The translations under genes were made by a program, and so were the position numbers. The notes below the pieces were generated by a model. That model saw nothing but the letters and a program-made list of their open reading frames with translations, did not search any database and was not told where the DNA came from. From Mesorhizobium sp. M00.F.Ca.ET.216.01.1.1 (GTDB lineage Bacteria > Pseudomonadota > Alphaproteobacteria > Rhizobiales > Rhizobiaceae), in the NCBI RefSeq assembly GCF_004010325.2, contig NZ_SADR02000005.1:129949-193948 (forward strand): a stretch of 64,000 nt of DNA, given 5' to 3'. Shown here piece by piece: positions 26,822 to 35,574 of the stretch; position 1 is the first letter of the stretch, and every line of letters begins with the position of its first letter.

Positions 26822-27691
26822 ATGCTGATCCGGCTCGGCTATGAAATCGCCATTGAATGTGCTGAAGCCACGCCGGTCATCTCGTTGCTCGACATCCACA
26901 GGGACCGTCAGGCCGACATCAAGCGGCAGACGCGCGTGCTGACGTCGCCTGCGGTGCCGACCAGGGTCTATCACGACGTCCATGGCAATGCCTGCCGCCG
27001 TTTCACGGCGCCGGCCGGCGGCTTTCGCATCCTTTACGACGCGGTCATCGAGGACAGCGGCGAAACGGACGAGGTCAACACGCTGGCCAGGGAAGTGCCG
27101 GTGGCCGAGTTGCCGGACGACGTGCTCGGCTATCTCTTGGGCAGCCGCTATTGCGAGACCGATCACCTCAGCGGATTGGCCTGGCAGCTTTTCGGCCCAC
27201 TTCCGCCCGGCTGGGCACGGGTGCAGGCGATCGTCGCTTATGTCCACAACCGCCTGTCCTTCGGTTACGGCTATGCGCGTCCGACCCGCACCGCGGCGCA
27301 GGCGCATGAGGAGCGCGTCGGCGTCTGCCGCGATTTCGCCCATCTGGCGATCACGCTCTGCCGCTGCATGAACATCCCGGCCCGCTACGTGAACGGTTAT
27401 CTCGGCGACATCGGCGTGCCGATCGACCCGGCGCCGATGGATTTCTCGGCCTGGCTGGAAGTGTTCCTCGACGGTAAATGGTACACGTTCGACCCCCGTC
27501 ACAACAAACCGAGGATCGGCCGCGTCGTCATCGCGCGTGGTCGCGACGCCACCGACGTGCCGCTGCTGCACAGTTTCGGCCAGCACCGGCTCAGCCTGTT
27601 CAAGGTCTGGACCTACGAGCAGGAACGCAATCTGTTCAAGCCGCCTTATCACGGCGTGAACAGGACGATCAGCACGCAGATGCTGGCATAG
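26822..27691 (+). CDS. Transglutaminase-like protein with altered catalytic His
   Basis: 289 residues. The ATG at 26822 follows GGGGGGAA at a good distance; a GTG one codon earlier is possible. The N-terminal bacterial transglutaminase leader (YEIAIECAEATPVISLLDIH) is followed by the core: RTAAQAHEERVGVCRDFAHL with the nucleophile Cys, and IPARYVNGYLGDIGVP. The next block reads MDFSAWLEVFLDGKWYTFDP, where most relatives have His-Ala-Trp. The Asp of FDP is kept, but Ser replaces the expected His. The protein may be a non-classical protease or inactive. Cytoplasmic, with no signal peptide. Confidence 0.88.
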   Translation: MLIRLGYEIAIECAEATPVISLLDIHRDRQADIKRQTRVLTSPAVPTRVYHDVHGNACRRFTAPAGGFRILYDAVIEDSGETDEVNTLAREVPVAELPDDVLGYLLGSRYCETDHLSGLAWQLFGPLPPGWARVQAIVAYVHNRLSFGYGYARPTRTAAQAHEERVGVCRDFAHLAITLCRCMNIPARYVNGYLGDIGVPIDPAPMDFSAWLEVFLDGKWYTFDPRHNKPRIGRVVIARGRDATDVPLLHSFGQHRLSLFKVWTYEQERNLFKPPYHGVNRTISTQMLA

Positions 27692-27758
27692 GCCGCGAAG
27701 GCGGCGTCGAAGCGCTTCTCAAGGAGATCGCCCGCACCAAGTAGCGAGCCAAAGGAAA

Positions 27759-27791
27759 AAGGCCGCCGCTTCCTGCAAAGCCGGCGGCCTT
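27759..27791. terminator. Hairpin terminator after the transglutaminase gene
   Basis: AAGGCCGCCG and CGGCGGCCTT pair perfectly around a 13-base loop, followed by a short CCGTGTTT. It starts 67 bases after the stop. Confidence 0.75.
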
Positions 27792-27839
27792 CCGTGTTTC
27801 CGTCCATGGCGCGGCTCATGGCGGCGACGCTTCAAAATG

Positions 27840-27882
27840 CTAGAACGTCCTTTGGGCGTCCAAAGGACGCGCGGCGCTCTAG
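27840..27882. repeat. Family B palindrome, solitary
   Basis: CTAGAACGTCCTTTGGGCGT to GGACGCGCGGCGCTCTAG, the same as the B half of composites at 32491, 34253 and 44652, but here without a recognisable A half. The remaining 27883-28160 shows only the GGAGGG ribosome site for the next gene. Confidence 0.8.
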
Positions 27883-28160
27883 GCGTCGCCAGCCGCGCAT
27901 CTCGCGCCTTAACGGGAAGACTGCTTCCCGAAAGTGCGATCCGCTGAGGCCACGTTCTGGAAAACGAAATCACTCGACATCGGATCACCTCCTTTCGATT
28001 TGTTGAACACGCCCGCATGATGGGGTGCGGCTCGGCAAATGGCAAGGCGCCGTACTGAAAAAGCCGCTTGGGTTGCTGCCGCGCCACAGCGGGTTGCGGC
28101 CGGCCGAGCGGACAGGCAAGATCGTCGCCGGATATGGGTCGGATATGGGAGGGAACAGGC

Positions 28161-29450
28161 ATGGAGGCAGCCGAGAGGGCAGCCCGGATCGTTCGAACGG
28201 TCATCGAAACGCTGAAGCCGGGCTTTGCGGTCAGGCTGTGGACCGGCGAGCGGATCGGCCCGGCCAGCGGGCCGGTGCTGACCATCAATGACCAGGACAT
28301 CGTCTGGCAGATGCTGCGCCGGCCCTCCTTGTCGACGCTGATCGAGATGTGGATTTCCAAGACGGTCGACATCGAGGACGGTTCGCTGTTCGACTTCTAC
28401 GCCTTGCCTTCGCAAGGCAAGCTCAGGACAAAGCTGAAGTCATTGCCGAAGCTGGCGATCCTGCGCGACTTGCCGGCGGTGCTGTTTTCGCGAAAGCAGA
28501 TGACGGCGCGCAGCGATCTTTCCGGCCGCAATCCTTTCGTCAGCGGTTCGAGCAAGGAGGCGATCCAGCATCACTACGATATTTCGAATGCCTTCTACCG
28601 GCTCTTCCTCGACGAGCGCATGGTCTACAGCTGCGGCTACTTCAAGGATTTCTCCAACGACATCGACCAGGCGCAAATCGACAAGCTCGACCACATCTGC
28701 CGCAAGCTCAGGCTGAAGCCGGGCGAAAGGCTGCTCGACATCGGCTGCGGCTGGGGAGCGATGCTCATGCACGCCGCGAAAAACTATGGTGTCGTCGGCC
28801 ACGGCGTCTCGTTGTCGGAGGCCCAGACGAAACTCGCCCGCGAGCGCATTCGCGCCGAAGGGCTGGAGGATCGCATCACCATCGAGATAAAATCCTATGC
28901 CGAGCTCTCCGGCTCCTTCGACAAGATATCGTCGATCGGCATGTTCGAGCATCTGGGCCTCGTCAACCATGCCGCCTACTTCTCGACGATCCATCGCCTG
29001 CTCAAGCCGGGCGGCATCTATCTGCACCACGCGATCACCAGGCGCAGCAAGGGCGATATGCGGAAGACCCTTCGCAAGGGGCCGGAATACAAGGCGCTCA
29101 TCAAATACATCTTCCCCGGCGGCGAACTCGACACCATCGGCATGACGCTCGGCAATCTCGAGGCGCACGGCTTCCTCGTCTACGACGTCGAGAATTTGCG
29201 CGAGCACTACGCCCGCACCTGCCGCCTCTGGGCCGAGCGCCTCCACGCACGCTTCGACGAGGCGATCGCCGAGGTCGGCGAAGCCAGGGCGCGCTTGTGG
29301 CTGCTCTATCTGACGGGCTGTTCGATCACTTTCGAACGCGCCTCGGCGCAGATTTTCCAGACAGTCGTCACCAAGCGCGCGCGGGGGCCAAGCGGCCTGC
29401 CGCCGACGCGGGCGGATTTGTACCGGGAGGATGTCCGTCCTAGACGATAG
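28161..29450 (+). CDS. cfa: Cyclopropane-fatty-acyl-phospholipid synthase-family methyltransferase
   Basis: 429 residues from the ATG at 28161, with GGGAGGGA upstream; the frame extends to 28068 without support. The N-terminal part carries family blocks such as HHYDISNAFYRLFLDERMVY and SCGYFKD near residues 135-165. The SAM-binding loop LLDIGCGWGAML is at about residues 190-201, followed by GHGVSLSEAQTKLARER, SIGMFEHLG and the C-terminal YIFPGGELDTI. These match CFA synthases, which methylenate unsaturated phospholipid acyl chains in the inner membrane. Rhizobia often have more than one copy, and some members of this family do other lipid methylations, so exact activity is not certain. Confidence 0.9.
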   Translation: MEAAERAARIVRTVIETLKPGFAVRLWTGERIGPASGPVLTINDQDIVWQMLRRPSLSTLIEMWISKTVDIEDGSLFDFYALPSQGKLRTKLKSLPKLAILRDLPAVLFSRKQMTARSDLSGRNPFVSGSSKEAIQHHYDISNAFYRLFLDERMVYSCGYFKDFSNDIDQAQIDKLDHICRKLRLKPGERLLDIGCGWGAMLMHAAKNYGVVGHGVSLSEAQTKLARERIRAEGLEDRITIEIKSYAELSGSFDKISSIGMFEHLGLVNHAAYFSTIHRLLKPGGIYLHHAITRRSKGDMRKTLRKGPEYKALIKYIFPGGELDTIGMTLGNLEAHGFLVYDVENLREHYARTCRLWAERLHARFDEAIAEVGEARARLWLLYLTGCSITFERASAQIFQTVVTKRARGPSGLPPTRADLYREDVRPRR

Positions 29451-29551
29451 AACGGAGGCTGTTGCCACCCACGCCTTCGTCATCCTGGGGTCTGCGCCGC
29501 GTCACTTCGCTCCTTGCTTCGCCCAGGATGACGAAGGCATGAGTCGAGGAA

Positions 29552-30295
29552 CTAAACGAACCGCATCATCTCGCCCACCTCAACATGGGCGGGCCGGCCG
29601 ACTGTGCAGTAGACGCCGAGATTGTGCGCGTTGTGGCGGACCAGATTGCGCAGGATTGCCGGGTCGTTTTCGAAGCCACCCTGGGCGATGATGGTGAAGC
29701 CGCAGCGGCGGCACGGTTCGGAGATGGTCAACAGCAGCTCGCCGATCGCCAGCTTGCGGCCGATCCATTCCGTCTCGGGAAACGAGCCCTCGACCGCCGG
29801 CATGTCGACGACGATGTTGGCGCGGAAACGGCGCGGATCGGCAGCGCCTTCTGGATGCAACGCTCTCAAGCGAGCCAGCGAGGCCGTAGTCAGGAGGTGA
29901 ATGGGGGCTTTTCGGTAACGCTCGGCGGTCAGTGGCCCGGAATAGCTGGACGCGGCGTTTTCACGGCGAAACGGCCGGATCGAGGCCGCAAAGCCGAGAT
30001 AGGCGGAGACGGCGCGGTCGCTTTCGGCTGCCGGCGCGGACAACCAGTCGCCACCGGGGACGGCGACTTCAAGTTCGCGGTCACCGGTCAGCCGGGTCCG
30101 GATGCGCGGCACCTTGTGCCATTTCGCGTCGCGATCGGGCCGTGCGATCTCATCGTTCGAAGCGTCGACAAGGCCGAACAGGCGGTCGCCGTCGATGGTT
30201 TCCGGACCGACCGAGATCGCGTCAAGGCGCTCGCCGGCGAGCGAACTCGCCGGATAGCGCCAAAGTTGGGCGACGACGCCTATTGCTGCCTGCAT
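29552..30295 (-). CDS. MOSC-domain protein
   Basis: A 247-residue protein with an N-terminal MOSC_N-like beta barrel (AQLWRYPASSLAGERLDAIS) and a C-terminal MOSC domain. The latter shows PIHLLTTASLARLRAL, RRFRANIVVD and SEPCRRCGFT, the last holding the cysteine pair thought to bind the sulphur/molybdenum cofactor. MOSC proteins act in Mo-cofactor sulphuration or reduce N-hydroxylated compounds; which applies here is unknown. Its start overlaps the acs stop as TGATG, so the two are probably co-translated. That acs pairing has no obvious metabolic reason. Confidence 0.9.
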   Translation of the reverse strand: MQAAIGVVAQLWRYPASSLAGERLDAISVGPETIDGDRLFGLVDASNDEIARPDRDAKWHKVPRIRTRLTGDRELEVAVPGGDWLSAPAAESDRAVSAYLGFAASIRPFRRENAASSYSGPLTAERYRKAPIHLLTTASLARLRALHPEGAADPRRFRANIVVDMPAVEGSFPETEWIGRKLAIGELLLTISEPCRRCGFTIIAQGGFENDPAILRNLVRHNAHNLGVYCTVGRPAHVEVGEMMRFV

Positions 30296-32250
30296 CAGGC
30301 CTTCTTGTTCTGCCGGTTGGCGATCAGGTCGTCGACCACAGCCGGATCGGCCAGCGTCGAGATGTCGCCGAGCGTGGAAAAATCGTCCTCGGCGATCTTG
30401 CGCAGGATGCGGCGCATGATCTTGCCCGACCGGGTTTTGGGCAGGCTCGGCGCAAACTGGATCTTGTCCGGGCTAGCAATGGCGCCGATCTCCTTGCGGA
30501 CATGGGCGACAAGTTCCTTGCGCAACTCCTCGCTCGGCTTTTCGCCGGCCATCAGCGTGACATAGCAATAGATGCCCTGGCCCTTGATGTCGTGCGGGTA
30601 GCCGACAACGGCTGCCTCGGAGACCTTGTCGTGGCTGACCAGTGCCGATTCGACCTCTGCTGTGCCCATGCGATGGCCGGAGACATTGATGACATCGTCG
30701 ACGCGGCCGGTGATCCAGTAATAGCCGTCGGCGTCGCGGCGGCAGCCGTCGCCGGTGAAGTATTTGCCCTTGTAGGTCGAAAAATAGGTCTGCACGAAGC
30801 GCTCGTGATCGCCATAGACAGTGCGCATCTGGCCCGGCCACGAATCGGCGATGCAGAGATTGCCGTCGCCGTCGCCTTCGAGCAGCTTGCCGTCACCGTC
30901 GACCAGCTGCGGCTTGACGCCGAAGAAGGGCCGCGTCGCCGAGCCCGCCTTGAGGTCGGTGGCGCCGGGCAGCGGCGTTATCAGGATGCCACCGGTCTCG
31001 GTCTGCCACCATGTGTCGACGATCGGCACCTTGCCGTTGCCAACGACATTGAAATACCACTCCCAGGCTTCGGGATTGATCGGCTCACCGACCGTGCCGA
31101 GCACGCGCAGCGATTTGCGCGATGTCTTGGTGACATGGGCGTCGCCGGCACCCATCAACGCGCGCAACGCCGTCGGCGCGGTGTAGAAGATGTTGACGTT
31201 GTGCTTGTCGATGACCTCCCAGAAGCGGGATTGCGACGGATAATTCGGCACGCCCTCGAACATCAGCGTGGTGGCGCCGTTGGCGAGCGGGCCGTAGACG
31301 ATGTAGCTGTGGCCGGTGACCCAGCCGACATCGGCAGTGCACCAGTAGATGTCTCCGTCATGGTAGTCGAAGACATATTGGTGCGTCATCGAGACATAGA
31401 CTAGATAGCCGGCGGTGGTGTGCAGCACACCCTTCGGCTTGCCGGTCGAGCCTGAGGTGTAAAGGATGAACAGCGGGTCCTCTGCGTTCATCTTCTCCGG
31501 CTTGCACTCCGCCTTAACCGTCGCGACCTCGTCGTGATACCAGACGTCGCGTCCGGCGACCCAGCCGGTCTTGCCGCCGGTGCGACGCACCACCATGACC
31601 TTTTCGACCTTGGTTCCGGCCTTGGCGGCGATCTCGATCGCCTTGTCGGTATTGTCCTTCAACGGGATCGACTTGCCGCCGCGCAGGCCCTCGTCGGCGG
31701 TAATGACGAAGGTCGATTTGCAATCGTCGATGCGGCCGGCCAGCGCGTCCGGCGAGAAGCCGCCGAAGACGACCGAATGGATGGCGCCGATGCGCGTGCA
31801 GGCGAGCATCGCATAGGCCGTTTCGGGGATCATCGGCATGTAGATGGTGACGCGGCCGCCCTTCTTGACGCCGTGCTTCTTCAGCACATTGGCGAGCCGG
31901 CAGACATGTCCGTAAAGCTCGTTGTAGGTGACCTTCCTGTCGTCATAGGGGTTGTCGCCTTCCCAGATGATGGCGGTCTGGTCGCCGCGCTTCTTCAGAT
32001 GCCGGTCGATGCAGTTCCAGGATACGTTGGTCTTGCCATCCTCAAACCATTTGATCGAGACCTTGCCATCGAAGCAGGTGTTCTTGACCTTGCTGAAAGG
32101 CTTGAACCAGTCGATGCGCTTGCCGTGCTTGCCCCAGAACTTGTCCGGATTCTTGACGCTGTCAGCATACCATTTCAGGTACGTGTCGTTGTCGATCAGC
32201 GCGTTCTTCTTCCACGCCGGCTGGACGCGATGGACATGAGCATCGGACAT
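30295..32250 (-). CDS. acs: Acetyl-CoA synthetase
   Basis: A 651-residue AMP-forming acetyl-CoA synthetase (EC 6.2.1.1), full length for the family, which activates acetate for the TCA cycle. Blocks seen: N-terminal [20 protein letters not shown], the P-loop-like [12 protein letters not shown] near residue 264, the acetate/AMP region [10 protein letters not shown], the hinge [20 protein letters not shown], and the C-terminal SGKIMRR lysine (about residue 609), the usual target of reversible acetylation. Cytoplasmic. Expression probably responds to carbon source, but no operator was recognised upstream. The MOSC gene follows with a coupled start. Confidence 0.97.
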   Translation of the reverse strand: MSDAHVHRVQPAWKKNALIDNDTYLKWYADSVKNPDKFWGKHGKRIDWFKPFSKVKNTCFDGKVSIKWFEDGKTNVSWNCIDRHLKKRGDQTAIIWEGDNPYDDRKVTYNELYGHVCRLANVLKKHGVKKGGRVTIYMPMIPETAYAMLACTRIGAIHSVVFGGFSPDALAGRIDDCKSTFVITADEGLRGGKSIPLKDNTDKAIEIAAKAGTKVEKVMVVRRTGGKTGWVAGRDVWYHDEVATVKAECKPEKMNAEDPLFILYTSGSTGKPKGVLHTTAGYLVYVSMTHQYVFDYHDGDIYWCTADVGWVTGHSYIVYGPLANGATTLMFEGVPNYPSQSRFWEVIDKHNVNIFYTAPTALRALMGAGDAHVTKTSRKSLRVLGTVGEPINPEAWEWYFNVVGNGKVPIVDTWWQTETGGILITPLPGATDLKAGSATRPFFGVKPQLVDGDGKLLEGDGDGNLCIADSWPGQMRTVYGDHERFVQTYFSTYKGKYFTGDGCRRDADGYYWITGRVDDVINVSGHRMGTAEVESALVSHDKVSEAAVVGYPHDIKGQGIYCYVTLMAGEKPSEELRKELVAHVRKEIGAIASPDKIQFAPSLPKTRSGKIMRRILRKIAEDDFSTLGDISTLADPAVVDDLIANRQNKKA

Positions 32251-32409
32251 TTCTTCACTTTCCTCCCCAAATCAAGCCGCCGGCTTGACCGCGGGCGGGC
32301 TCGCGACGATGCGGCCGCGAATTCGCGCGCATTATTAACAGTTCCGCGATAACGGCAATATTAGACGTTGGATTCGCGCGGCGGGATGCCGCAGCCGTCT
32401 TCTCCGCTA

Positions 32410-32532
32410 GCGCATGACCCCGAAAATCGGGACCGATTTTTGCTTCGCTGACCTTCGGTTCGGAAAGGATCATGCGCCAAATCAAAAGTGCTACAGCGTC
32501 CTTTGCGCGTCCAAGAAGACGCGGCGCTGTAG
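32410..32532 (+). repeat. Composite palindromic repeat (A-linker-B)
   Basis: Family A runs 32410-32477 (GCGCATGACCCCGAAAATCG to GGAAAGGATCATGCGC), the linker CAAATCAAAAGTG follows, and family B runs 32491-32532 (CTACAGCGTCCTTTGCGCGT to GCGGCGCTGTAG). It sits in the 425-bp gap between acs and usg. The rest of that gap shows nothing clear. Confidence 0.85.
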
Positions 32533-32675
32533 TGTCAGCACTCGCATGCGATCGCTGCTAACTACATGTTTTCGCGTGAAAAACCCAGCTTCGATCAGGA
32601 AAAATCAATAGACAGTTAAGCAACGGCGCGCAGAATCCAATGCTGGGAGGAAAGGAGAATCAACCAGGGACCGCG

Positions 32676-32948
32676 ATGCGCGACCTTTCCGAAATGGACC
32701 TGATGCTCAAAGGCTATGGCTTGACCACGGCCAAGATTCTTTATCACTTTCCCGATCATCCGCATCTGCTGCAGAGCTTCATCTGGCAGGACTACGACAT
32801 CGCGCCGAACTTTCCGGTGCTGGTCCGGTTCATCGAATTCTGGAAAACCAGGATCGAGGGGCCGCTGCACTCGGTTGTCTACACGCACCAGAAGCTGATC
32901 GCGCCGAACGAATGGCGCAAGGTGGACGGCGAGTTCGTGCTGCATTAG
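32676..32948 (+). CDS. usg: Usg-family protein
   Basis: 90 residues from the ATG at 32676, preceded by AGGGA at 5 bases; an upstream in-frame ATG at 32640 would add 12 residues. The whole protein matches the Usg family by LTTAKILYHFPDHPHLLQSF, IWQDYDIAPNFP and IEFWKTRIEGPLHSV. Usg proteins are short, alphaproteobacterial and named from a gene near trpF in some genomes; their role is unknown. It stands alone here. Soluble and cytoplasmic by composition. Confidence 0.88.
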   Translation: MRDLSEMDLMLKGYGLTTAKILYHFPDHPHLLQSFIWQDYDIAPNFPVLVRFIEFWKTRIEGPLHSVVYTHQKLIAPNEWRKVDGEFVLH

Positions 32949-33065
32949 GGCGTGTCGATATTCAGGTGAGGCCGCCGCTCCGGTTCTCGGAAGCCACTCT
33001 CTCGGCTCGGCCTGACCTGAATCTCGACACACCTTTATCCCCGGACGTTTGATGTATCGCGACGG

Positions 33066-34100
33066 TCAGACTGCCGGCGGGTTGAGTCGGGCGAAGCCTT
33101 CCTGGCGGCGATAGGGAAAATAGGGATAGGGCGCTGTGACCGCGCTTGCGGCATCGAGCTTTTTCATCTGGTCTGATGTCAGCGTCCAGCCGACGGCGCC
33201 GAGGTTCTGGCGCAGCTGTTCCTCGTTGCGGGCGCCGATGATGACGGACGACACGGTCGGCCGCTGCAGCAGCCAGTTGATGGCGATCTGTGGCACCGTC
33301 TTGCCGGTTTCCTCGGCCACGGCGTCAAGCGCGTCGACGACCCGGTAGAGCTGCTCGTCCTCGACCGGCGGCCCGAAGCTCGCGGTGTCGTGCAGCCGGC
33401 TATTTTCCGGTAGCAGTTCGCCGCGGCGGATCTTGCCGGTCAGGCGGCCCCAGCCGAGCGGGCTCCACACCAGCGCACCGACGCCCTGGTCGAGGCCGAG
33501 CGGCATCAGCTCCCATTCATAGTCGCGGCCGACCAGCGAATAATAGACCTGATGGGCGACGTAACGCGGGTAGCCATGCTTTTCGGCCAGGCCGAGCGAT
33601 TTCATCACCTGCCAGCCGGAAAAGTTGGAGACGCCGACATAACGCAGCTTGCCGGCGCGCACCAGATTGTCCAGCGTCGACAACACCTCTTCGACAGGCG
33701 TTCCGGCGTCGAAGGCGTGCAGTTGCAAAAGGTCGATGTAATCGGTGCCGAGACGCTTCAGCGCGTCGTCCACGGCCTTGATCAGCCGCGAACGGGAGGA
33801 GCCGGCGTCGTTCGGCCCGTCGCCCATCGGCAGCGAGGTCTTGGTCGAGATCAGCACGACATCGCGGCGGCCCTTGATGGCATCACCGAGCACCTCTTCG
33901 GAAGCGCCGTTCGAATAGACGTCGGCGGTGTCGAACAGGTTGACGCCGGCCTCGAGGCAGATGTCGAGCAGCCGCCGCGCTTCCCTGGCGTCGCTGTTGC
34001 CCCAGGCGCTGAACAGCGGCCCCGAACCGCCAAAGGTTCCGGTGCCAAATGAAAGCGCCGGCACCTTCAGGCCGGAGGCGCCGAGACGTCGATAGTCCAT
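33066..34100 (-). CDS. Aldo/keto reductase
   Basis: 344 residues from MDYRRLGASGLKVPALSFGT at 34100. Catalytic tetrad of the family: Asp in FDTADVYSNG, the following Tyr, Lys in ISTKTSLPMG, and the His of LLQLHAFD. The NADPH-binding C-terminal signature is SSVIIGARNEEQLRQNLGA. This is the YajO/Tas-like group with broad carbonyl substrates. No linked partner gene identifies the substrate. A second, distinct aldo/keto reductase lies at 36493. Confidence 0.92.
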   Translation of the reverse strand: MDYRRLGASGLKVPALSFGTGTFGGSGPLFSAWGNSDAREARRLLDICLEAGVNLFDTADVYSNGASEEVLGDAIKGRRDVVLISTKTSLPMGDGPNDAGSSRSRLIKAVDDALKRLGTDYIDLLQLHAFDAGTPVEEVLSTLDNLVRAGKLRYVGVSNFSGWQVMKSLGLAEKHGYPRYVAHQVYYSLVGRDYEWELMPLGLDQGVGALVWSPLGWGRLTGKIRRGELLPENSRLHDTASFGPPVEDEQLYRVVDALDAVAEETGKTVPQIAINWLLQRPTVSSVIIGARNEEQLRQNLGAVGWTLTSDQMKKLDAASAVTAPYPYFPYRRQEGFARLNPPAV

Positions 34101-34192
34101 GATCTTGCTCCTTGTGATGTTGTGATGTCGAAAGATGGCTTGGCTGGGATCGTCTCGACCGGATGGATGCAGGTGCGGCAAGCAGCGGACCA

Positions 34193-34296
34193 GCGCATGA
34201 CCCCGAAAATCGAAGTCGATTTTCGGAAAGGATCATGCGCAAAATCAAAGTGCTACAGCGTCCTTTGCGCGTCCAAGAGGACGCGCGGCGCTGTAG
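34193..34296 (+). repeat. Composite palindromic repeat overlapping a gene end
   Basis: Family A at 34193-34240 (GCGCATGACCCCGAAAATCG to GGATCATGCGC), the linker AAAATCAAAGTG, then family B at 34253-34296 (CTACAGCGTCCTTTGCGCGT to GCGGCGCTGTAG). The first three bases of B are the stop codon of the minus-strand MFS gene, so its last 14 codons are repeat-derived. Confidence 0.88.
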
Positions 34297-35437
34297 TGTC
34301 GAGGCGCAGCGCCAGCGCCGCCACCACGAGTGCGAAGAGCGGCAGCAGGGCGGCGACCCAGGTGACGGCGCCGAGCCCGGGGCCATGGGCGATGACGACG
34401 CCGCCGAGCCATGCGCCGGCCGCATTGCCGAGATTGAAGGCGGCGATGTTGAAGGATGAGGCGAGGCTCTGGCCGGCGCCTTCAGCCTTTTCCAGCACCC
34501 ACATCTGCAGCGGCGCCACGGTGGCAAAGGCGGCGGCGCCGAGCAGGCCAACATAGATGATAGCCGTCAACTGGCTGTGCAGGGCAAAGGTCATCGTGCC
34601 GAGCACCAGCCCCAGCACGACAAGGCTGCCGAGCACGGAGGACACCAGCCAGCGGTCGGCGAATTTGCCGCCGAGCAAATTGCCAGCGATGAGGCCGCCG
34701 CCGAAGACGAGCAGGATCGGCGACACCGCCGCTTCCCGGAAGCCGCTGATCTCGGTCAGCAAGGGCGCGATGTAGGTGAAGACGGCGAAGACGCCGGCAT
34801 AGCCAAGCACCGTGGTGGCGAAGCCAAGCAGGACGGGCTTGCGGCCGAGCACGGCGAGATCGCCGCGCAGGTCGCTCTTTTCGGGCGCTGCCTGGCTGCG
34901 CGGCACCAGCAGGAAAATGATGGCGAAGGCCGCGACCCCGACCAATGTCACCGCCCAGAAGGTCGCTCGCCAGCCGAAGGCCTGGCCGAGCCAGGTGCCG
35001 AGGGGAACGCCAAGAATGTTGGCGATGGTCAGGCCGGTGAACATGAGGGCGATCGCTGAGGCCTTCTTGTTGGGCGCCACCAGCCCGGTCGCCACCACCG
35101 AGCCGACGCCGAAGAAGGTGCCGTGAGCGAAGGCAGCGAGCACCCGAGCGCCCATCAGCGTCCAATAGTCGGGGGCCAGCGCGCAGGCGAGGTTGCCAAG
35201 CGTGAAGATCGCCATCAGCGCCAGCAGCACGGTCTTGCGCGGCCAGCGGCCGGTGACGATGGTCAGCAGCGGTGCGCCGACGACGACGCCGAGCGCATAG
35301 CCCGAAATGAGCTGGCCGGCAGCCGAGATCGAGACGCCGAGGTCGGTGCTGACGTCGAGCAGCAGGCCCATGATGACGAATTCGGTGACGCCGATGCCGA
35401 AGGCACCGGCGGCGAGGGCGTAGAGAGCAACAGGCAT
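34253..35437 (-). CDS. MFS transporter, AraJ/YdhP-like DHA1 type
   Basis: 394 residues from the ATG at 35437; the longer frame to 35572 lacks membrane character. It has twelve hydrophobic segments, and the first (GIGVTEFVIMGLLLDVSTDL) is typical of the AraJ/NepI/YdhP efflux group. The loop-2/3 motif is GRWPRKTVLL. The last residues APRVLLDAQRTL are encoded by a palindromic repeat, so the native C-terminus was probably replaced or extended. It is divergent from a LysR gene that likely controls it. Substrate unknown; small-molecule efflux is usual for the group. Confidence 0.9.
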   Translation of the reverse strand: MPVALYALAAGAFGIGVTEFVIMGLLLDVSTDLGVSISAAGQLISGYALGVVVGAPLLTIVTGRWPRKTVLLALMAIFTLGNLACALAPDYWTLMGARVLAAFAHGTFFGVGSVVATGLVAPNKKASAIALMFTGLTIANILGVPLGTWLGQAFGWRATFWAVTLVGVAAFAIIFLLVPRSQAAPEKSDLRGDLAVLGRKPVLLGFATTVLGYAGVFAVFTYIAPLLTEISGFREAAVSPILLVFGGGLIAGNLLGGKFADRWLVSSVLGSLVVLGLVLGTMTFALHSQLTAIIYVGLLGAAAFATVAPLQMWVLEKAEGAGQSLASSFNIAAFNLGNAAGAWLGGVVIAHGPGLGAVTWVAALLPLFALVVAALALRLDTTAPRVLLDAQRTL

Positions 35438-35557
35438 GGCGACCTTCCGGTTCGTTGACGGCCAGTTTGACGACGGGCGCCCGTGTCTTCCCGCGCCCTG
35501 CCCGGAAGATCGTGTTGCAGTGAATTGTGAACCAGCCTTGCTAGGGGCACATTTTCT

Positions 35558-35572
35558 GTGAAATAGATTCAC
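35558..35572. promoter_or_regulatory. Putative LysR operator
   Basis: The perfect inverted repeat GTGAA-ATAGA-TTCAC lies directly before the lysR start and 120 bases from the divergent MFS start. Further GTGAA-like half-sites (GTGAATTGTGAA) occur near 35520. The arrangement suits LysR autoregulation and divergent control. Confidence 0.45.
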
Positions 35573-35574
35573 GA

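Noticed and set aside
29932..31404. 490-codon plus-strand frame opposite acs and the MOSC gene
   Set aside because: It spans two well-supported minus-strand genes and has shadow-like composition.
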